From Deltaproteobacteria bacterium (lineage in GTDB: Bacteria; Desulfobacterota; Desulfuromonadia; Geobacterales; Pseudopelobacteraceae), in assembly GCA_016219145.1 (NCBI GenBank), contig JACRCG010000275.1, positions 1 to 25,443 of the forward strand: a DNA stretch of 25,443 bases, given 5' to 3'. Below the pieces are notes generated by a model, which ran no database searches, was not told the DNA's origin, and saw only the letters and a list, made by a program, of their open reading frames with translations. Position numbers and translations under genes: made by a program. Below, piece by piece: positions 21,259-25,443 of the stretch. How positions within the stretch are numbered: the first letter of the stretch is position 1; each line of letters starts with the position of its first letter.

Positions 21259-22446
21259 ATGACCGAAAAGCCCGTATCAGCGCGTTGTCCCGTCTGCGGT
21301 TATCATGTGGCTGTTCCCTTTTTTTTCGGCGGCGCTCAGCCCCTGGCCACCCTGGGCTGGCCGTCTTCGGAAGCGGAAGCGCGAGGCATGGAAAAGCTGC
21401 CGCTTGATTTTGTGCAGTGCCCGTCCTGCACACATGTCTACAACAGGTCATTTTCATACGGCTCTGTTCCCTACCAGGAAAATCCGAACCTGATGTTCAA
21501 TAATGGTCGGTTCTGGAAGAATCATCTGGCTGAAATAAAGCGAATCCTGTCACAGGTTCTGACCAGCGATCCCACCGTGATTGAAGTTGGCTGCGGAGAG
21601 GGGCATTTTATCCACGATCTGGCAGAAAGCATTCCAAAAGGGCGCTTTATCGGCTTCGACCCGAATGCCCGTAATAAAGCCGATCAGAGTATCGAGTTCT
21701 ACCCGAGGCTGTTCAAGCCGTTTGAAGATATTGCCACATTCGCGCCGGATGTACTGATAGTGCGGCATGTGCTGGAACATGTCACCGAATTGGCGGGACT
21801 ATTGGAACCGCTGGCATGGAGCGCCTCTCAACAGGGCAAGCCGTGCTACCTGTTTGCGGAAGTGCCGTGTATCGACCGCATATTTGAAACCGGACGGCTC
21901 TCGGATTTTTACTACGAACATGTCTCCCACTTCACGTCCGGATCGTTTCAGACCTTGCTGCAACGCATGGGTGAAGTGAAAACTATCGGCCACGGCTATG
22001 GCGATGAAGTGATTTACGGGCTGGTGCGCCTGGATATCCCGGAGACAATGAAATCCGTCGCCAGTCAGGCCAGCGCTTTTTGCCGTTCTGCCGGCATATC
22101 TTTGGAGACGATTTCCCGCCAGCTTTCAGATTTGCATCTCAGCGGTCTCAGTGTGGCCATCTGGGGGGGCACCGGCAAATCAGCCGCATTCATGCATCAC
22201 TTTGGAGTTGATGCCGGACGTTTCCCGTTGGTAGTGGATTCAGACCCCGCAAAAGCCGGAACGTATGTTCCCGGCACCGGCCAGAAAATCGAGTTTCGTG
22301 ATGTACTGAAGGAAAAGCCGGTGGACGTGATCATCATCCCTTGTCATTGGCGGCTCCGCGACATTATTGCCGAGATGAAGAGCGAAGGAATCGCGGCAGG
22401 CAAGGTACTGATTGAGCAGGATGGGCATCTGCTTGAGCCGGGCTGA
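21259..22446 (+). CDS. SAM-dependent sugar C-methyltransferase-like protein
   Basis: The 395-aa product has an N-terminal zinc-type site (Cys10/Cys13 in CPVC, Cys54/Cys57 in CPSC), then a class I methyltransferase core with motif I VIEVGCGEGHF (108-118), and a C-terminal domain containing VAIWGGTGKSAAFMHHFG and VDVIIIPCHWR. This three-part plan is that of NDP-hexose C-methyltransferases and related enzymes; the substrate is not known. Two ATGs are possible. The second (21259) is chosen because AAGAGG lies 6 bases upstream, while it abuts the first (21253). The neighbouring transferase suggests glycan modification, but this is inference. Confidence 0.78.
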   Translation: MTEKPVSARCPVCGYHVAVPFFFGGAQPLATLGWPSSEAEARGMEKLPLDFVQCPSCTHVYNRSFSYGSVPYQENPNLMFNNGRFWKNHLAEIKRILSQVLTSDPTVIEVGCGEGHFIHDLAESIPKGRFIGFDPNARNKADQSIEFYPRLFKPFEDIATFAPDVLIVRHVLEHVTELAGLLEPLAWSASQQGKPCYLFAEVPCIDRIFETGRLSDFYYEHVSHFTSGSFQTLLQRMGEVKTIGHGYGDEVIYGLVRLDIPETMKSVASQASAFCRSAGISLETISRQLSDLHLSGLSVAIWGGTGKSAAFMHHFGVDAGRFPLVVDSDPAKAGTYVPGTGQKIEFRDVLKEKPVDVIIIPCHWRLRDIIAEMKSEGIAAGKVLIEQDGHLLEPG

Positions 22447-22527
22447 AATCGTTACACAGAAACCGGCATGGACTTCGCGAGCATTTGTTGATAACCTGCA
22501 TCATCACACCACAACAAGGACCAGACC

Positions 22528-23184
22528 ATGAAAATCGCAAAGATACCGGCAACAAACCAGCAGTTCACCATCGGCAAGATCGTCTGTCTGGCGCGCAACT
22601 ATGCCGAACATGCCAAAGAGCTGGGCAACGAGACCCCGGCCGCACCGGTGCTGTTCATGAAACCGGCTTCCTCGGTCATCGGTGATGGCGAGGCGGTGCG
22701 GATACCGGCTTACTCGCAGGAGTGCCATTACGAGGTCGAACTGGCGGTGCTGATCGGCAAAAAAGCGCGGAATGTGACGGCAGAGCAGGCGCAGGAGTAC
22801 ATCGCCGGCTACGGAGTCGGAATTGATATGACGCTGCGGGATGTGCAGAACGGCTTGAAGGCAAAAGGGCTGCCCTGGGAGATCGCCAAAGGTTTTGATA
22901 CCTCCTGCCCGCTCTCCGATTTTGTCCCGGCAGCGGCGGTGCCGGATCCTCACAACTTGCGTCTCAAACTGGCGGTCAACGGCGAAGGGCGTCAGGATGG
23001 CTGTTCCTCCGACATGATCCACCGTGTGCCGCAGATTATTGCCCACATCTCGTCCATTTTCACTCTGGAGCCGGGCGATATCATTCTGACCGGCACACCG
23101 GCCGGAGTCGGCAAAGTCGGCGCCGGAGACGTCATGAGCGCCGAGATTGTAACAGTTGGGCGATTGACAATACCGGTCGCGTAA
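22528..23184 (+). CDS. Fumarylacetoacetate hydrolase-family protein
   Basis: The 218-aa protein matches the FAH superfamily of metal-dependent C-C hydrolases, decarboxylases and isomerases (FAHD1-like size). The metal ligands are Glu69 and Glu71 in HYEVELAVLIG and Asp100 in GYGVGIDMTLRD. IGKIVCLARNYAEHAKELGN at the N-terminus and LEPGDIILTGTPAGVGKV near the end are hallmarks. FAHD1-type members act on oxaloacetate or acylpyruvates; the substrate cannot be fixed from sequence alone. The start follows CAAGGACC. Its neighbours give no pathway clue. Confidence 0.9.
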   Translation: MKIAKIPATNQQFTIGKIVCLARNYAEHAKELGNETPAAPVLFMKPASSVIGDGEAVRIPAYSQECHYEVELAVLIGKKARNVTAEQAQEYIAGYGVGIDMTLRDVQNGLKAKGLPWEIAKGFDTSCPLSDFVPAAAVPDPHNLRLKLAVNGEGRQDGCSSDMIHRVPQIIAHISSIFTLEPGDIILTGTPAGVGKVGAGDVMSAEIVTVGRLTIPVA

Positions 23185-23197
23185 CCCATCAGGAAAT

Positions 23198-24394
23198 ATG
23201 CGCAGCAATCACTTCAAACATAAAAAGCGCTTTCCCAGAATCATGCGCATGCTGAAACGGATGCGCCCGCTGGAACTGCCTGTTACTCACCGGCATAATA
23301 ATGTCGAGCTCTACCATAGCGGAAGGCAGTTTTTTGAGGCGCTTTTTGAGGCTGTGCGCTCGGCAGAACAGACCATCCTGCTGGAATATTACATCATCCA
23401 GAATGACCGGATCGGCAAAAGCCTGGCTAGTGAGCTGGCGGCAGCGGTTGGGCGGGGAGTGTCGGTCAGGCTGATCTACGATTACATCGGCTGTATTGAT
23501 ACGCCCGCCTCCTATTTCAAAGCGCTTGCCAAAGATGGAGTCAAGCTGCTGCCCTTCAATGTCCCTTCTTTCAGACGCGGAGTCTACTGGTTCGACAAGC
23601 GTGACCATCGCAAGATGACCATTATCGACGGCACGCTGGCCTTTCTGGGGGGCTTCAACATCGGTGACGAGTACGCCGGCTGTGTGGCCGACCTGCTGAG
23701 TTTCCGGGATCTGGGTTTCAGTATCCGGGGTGAAGCGGTCGGCGAACTGGAGACGATATTCCACGAAGCCTGGAACAGTGAGCAGGATGAAAATGCTGCG
23801 CCGGTGAAGCCGGAGCGGCTGCGGCAGCAAGGTCTGAAGATCGGAGATGCGGCAGTTAATATTATCAGCGGCGGTCCCCGTCAGCGGCGCTCCTTTATTC
23901 GCGAGGCGTTTCAGGTCAATATCGCCTCCGCAGCAGAAGAGATCCTGATTGCCACACCCTACTTCGTACCGGGCCCACGCATCATCCGCTCCCTGCTGCG
24001 TGCTGTACGCCGGGGTGTGCTGGTCAGATTGCTGCTGCCGGCCCGCAGCGATGTCCCGATCATGCTGCTGCTTGCCCGCAGCTCCTACGCCACGCTGCTC
24101 AGGGGCGGGGTCGAGATATTCGAGATGGAGCGTGAAATCCTGCATGCCAAGGTTATGTTGATCGATGCCGAGCGGACGGTCATCGGCTCTGCCAACCTCG
24201 ATCAGCGCAGCTTCCATCGCAATTTCGAGATCAACTGCCTGGTGGATAACGTCGAATTCGGCGGGCAGATCAGGGAGCTGATGCTGGAGGAGATTGACGG
24301 CTCCCGGCAGGTGGAGCTGGATATCCACGAGCAGCGCGGTTTTCTGATTCGTTTTTTGGAGAGAATAGTCAGACTGTTCGGTTTCTTCCTATGA
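23198..24394 (+). CDS. Cardiolipin synthase-like phospholipase D family protein
   Basis: The 398-aa protein has two HKD phosphatidyltransferase motifs: His137/Lys139/Asp144 (HRKMTIID, followed by GGFNIGDEY) and His316/Lys318/Asp323 (HAKVMLID, followed by GSANLDQRSF). It lacks the two N-terminal membrane helices of ClsA and has a basic N-terminus instead, so it is closer in layout to ClsB-type enzymes, which join phospholipids at the inner membrane. The start follows AGGAAAT. The TGA stop coincides with the first base of an inverted-repeat element at 24394. A link to the upstream enzyme is not apparent. Confidence 0.87.
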   Translation: MRSNHFKHKKRFPRIMRMLKRMRPLELPVTHRHNNVELYHSGRQFFEALFEAVRSAEQTILLEYYIIQNDRIGKSLASELAAAVGRGVSVRLIYDYIGCIDTPASYFKALAKDGVKLLPFNVPSFRRGVYWFDKRDHRKMTIIDGTLAFLGGFNIGDEYAGCVADLLSFRDLGFSIRGEAVGELETIFHEAWNSEQDENAAPVKPERLRQQGLKIGDAAVNIISGGPRQRRSFIREAFQVNIASAAEEILIATPYFVPGPRIIRSLLRAVRRGVLVRLLLPARSDVPIMLLLARSSYATLLRGGVEIFEMEREILHAKVMLIDAERTVIGSANLDQRSFHRNFEINCLVDNVEFGGQIRELMLEEIDGSRQVELDIHEQRGFLIRFLERIVRLFGFFL

Positions 24395-24517
24395 TTCCAT
24401 TCCGCATTCAAGCGGCACCTTCGTTGCTGCGTCGTCAGCTCCTAAACGTACTAATCATGTACGCCCGCGTCGCTTCCTCCTTGCTGCCTTGGTGTCATCT
24501 TGAATGCACAATGGAAT
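24394..24517. repeat. 124-bp inverted-repeat element with internal hairpin
   Basis: Terminal arms of 19 bases (24394-24412 and 24499-24517) match as inverted copies at 17 of 19 positions, reading ATTCCATT(CC/GT)GCATTCAAG. Inside is CGTAC-TAATCAT-GTACG (24447-24463). It is unrelated in sequence to the ACACAGAG family. It starts at the stop codon of the cardiolipin synthase-like gene and contains the last codons and stop of the convergent glycosyltransferase. It resembles a small non-coding repeat of the MITE or REP kind; only one copy is in this window. Confidence 0.7.
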
Positions 24518-25443
24518 AGCATCCAGCGCAGCCAGAGTTTTACTGCGATTTGCGCCATAAATGCCGCCGGTCGGCTCTGAAAAAAAGGCGTCAGGCGACT
24601 CTGATAGAATTCCAGCCAATGCGTCTTTACGGCTCCCGGTTTTTCACCGGCTCGGAAGGAGTGCCGGACATCCAGCCAGAAGAATAGCTGCCAGGCGTTG
24701 CCGGCAACGTGATAACCGGTGGTTTGCCAGAAGATGCGCCGCCAGGCGGGGTCTTGGTCATTAATCAGCCTGTTGATTCCCACCAGTAGCGGCTGAAGCA
24801 GCAGGCGGCCGGTGTCGCTGTGGCACTTGTAAAGGCCGGGCAGCGCCTGAAAAAACTCAGCCCACTCCGCCACTACGCTGTTGACGATGATGGCATTCAG
24901 TACCTGCCGCTCCAGCAGCCCTTCCCTTTCAAAGCGTCTGGCGGAGGTGCTGATGGTGGACGGCAGCAGCAGCCAATCTACTCTGGTGGCCAGCGTTTCA
25001 ACCAGCCGGATATCCTCCAGAAACGGGAGCGACTGATCTAATCCACCTGCAAGCCAAAGCGCGGCACGGTTCAGCAGGAAACCCTGGTCACCGCGGATAC
25101 AGTCGTTGCGCGGCAAACGCGCCTTGGCCTCGTAATAGAACCATGAAAGCGCCGGGGATAGTTCGGATCGGAGAAACTGCAGGGCGAAGCGGGCCGCAAA
25201 AAGCTGCGCGCCGGATTCAATCCGGCTTTGGTAGAGGGAAAATGCCTTGCAGAGAGCATCGCACTCGTCAAAACGGGAATCGGCGTGCAGGAACAGCAGC
25301 AGCTCGGCCGTCGCAAGCGCTGCTCCGGCGTTCATCTGTATTCCCCGGCCTCTGCGAGTCTGAATCAGACTGACCGGAAAGCGGCATTTGACGGCAAGTT
25401 CCGCAACGATCTGCTGCGAGCTGTCGCTGGACCCGCCGTCACA
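24451..25443 (-). CDS. TIGR04283-like family 2 glycosyltransferase, 5' end beyond the window
   Basis: The frame is open to the right edge, so the start is outside the window; an ATG at 25335 is internal. The visible part begins within the GT-A domain: DGGSSD, then RGRGIQMNAGA, LLLFLHADSR (the DxD-like site), RGDQGFLL, LEDIRL and STSARRFEREG. These blocks fit the TIGR04283 glycosyltransferase group, often found near radical SAM/selenium-domain or arsenosugar genes. After the usual end of that family the protein continues for roughly 130 residues with a hydrophobic, Trp-rich region (WQLFFWLDV...). The last 21 residues (from FHCAFKMTP) come from the repeat element at 24394-24517. Reaction and acceptor are unknown. 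Confidence 0.8.
   Translation of the reverse strand, partial: CDGGSSDSSQQIVAELAVKCRFPVSLIQTRRGRGIQMNAGAALATAELLLFLHADSRFDECDALCKAFSLYQSRIESGAQLFAARFALQFLRSELSPALSWFYYEAKARLPRNDCIRGDQGFLLNRAALWLAGGLDQSLPFLEDIRLVETLATRVDWLLLPSTISTSARRFEREGLLERQVLNAIIVNSVVAEWAEFFQALPGLYKCHSDTGRLLLQPLLVGINRLINDQDPAWRRIFWQTTGYHVAGNAWQLFFWLDVRHSFRAGEKPGAVKTHWLEFYQSRLTPFFQSRPAAFMAQIAVKLWLRWMLFHCAFKMTPRQQGGSDAGVHD

Noticed and set aside
23189..24328. 379-codon open frame on the minus strand
   Set aside because: Shadow of the cardiolipin synthase-like gene, which carries both HKD motifs on the + strand.
1..25443. tRNA, rRNA genes and known riboswitches
   Set aside because: No cloverleaf-like, rRNA-like or recognised riboswitch sequence was noticed in the gaps by eye; a covariance-model scan was not possible.

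Overview
The window looks like a chromosomal segment of a Geobacter-like bacterium (Desulfuromonadota). Pointers are the futalosine menaquinone gene mqnC, a type II secretion cluster that includes the GspN family common in delta-proteobacteria, the run nadD-rsfS-rlmH-gpmI, and degenerate ACACAGAG-type intergenic repeats. The genus is inferred from gene content and was not tested by a search. Almost every gene lies on the + strand with short gaps or ATGA overlaps. The exceptions are a toxin-antitoxin pair and the final partial glycosyltransferase.

Layout. (1) 1-2.4 kb: the 3' end of rsmG, a terminator, a glycine-zipper lipoprotein and mqnC. (2) 2.4-8.7 kb: rnd, then a lipid-sugar set in which an ArnC-like transferase, an ArnA-type formyltransferase and an ArnA-type UDP-sugar decarboxylase/epimerase are separate genes. 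Between the last two sits a damaged CRISPR-associated island: intact cas6, an mqsR/mqsA pair on the opposite strand, the last ~48 codons of cas1, and intact cas2. No CRISPR array or interference gene is present. (3) 8.7-15.3 kb: gspH-I-J-K-L-M-N and a stand-alone MshEN (GspE N-terminal) protein with no ATPase domain. GspD, E, F and G are not in the window. (4) 15.3-18.6 kb: nadD, rsfS, rlmH and gpmI (NAD synthesis, ribosome silencing, 23S rRNA methylation, glycolysis). (5) 18.6-24.4 kb: a TPR/O-GlcNAc-transferase-like protein, a sugar C-methyltransferase-like protein, a fumarylacetoacetate hydrolase-family enzyme and a phospholipase D-type cardiolipin synthase. (6) The end: a convergent TIGR04283-like glycosyltransferase that runs off the right edge.

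Two threads tie the window together. First, the mqsRA pair appears to have landed in a cas6-cas1-cas2 module. It removed most of cas1, fused new codons to the end of cas6 and left cas2 intact. Second, long imperfect inverted repeats built from ACACAGAG/ACACGGAG-like units occur at four gene junctions, once nested, with a single arm inside cas6. They contribute parts of genes: the apparent start and leader of gspH, the last codons of the TPR transferase, the ribosome-binding site of gpmI and an in-frame linker in Cas6. A second, unrelated 124-bp inverted-repeat element forms the shared 3' ends of the cardiolipin synthase and the last glycosyltransferase.
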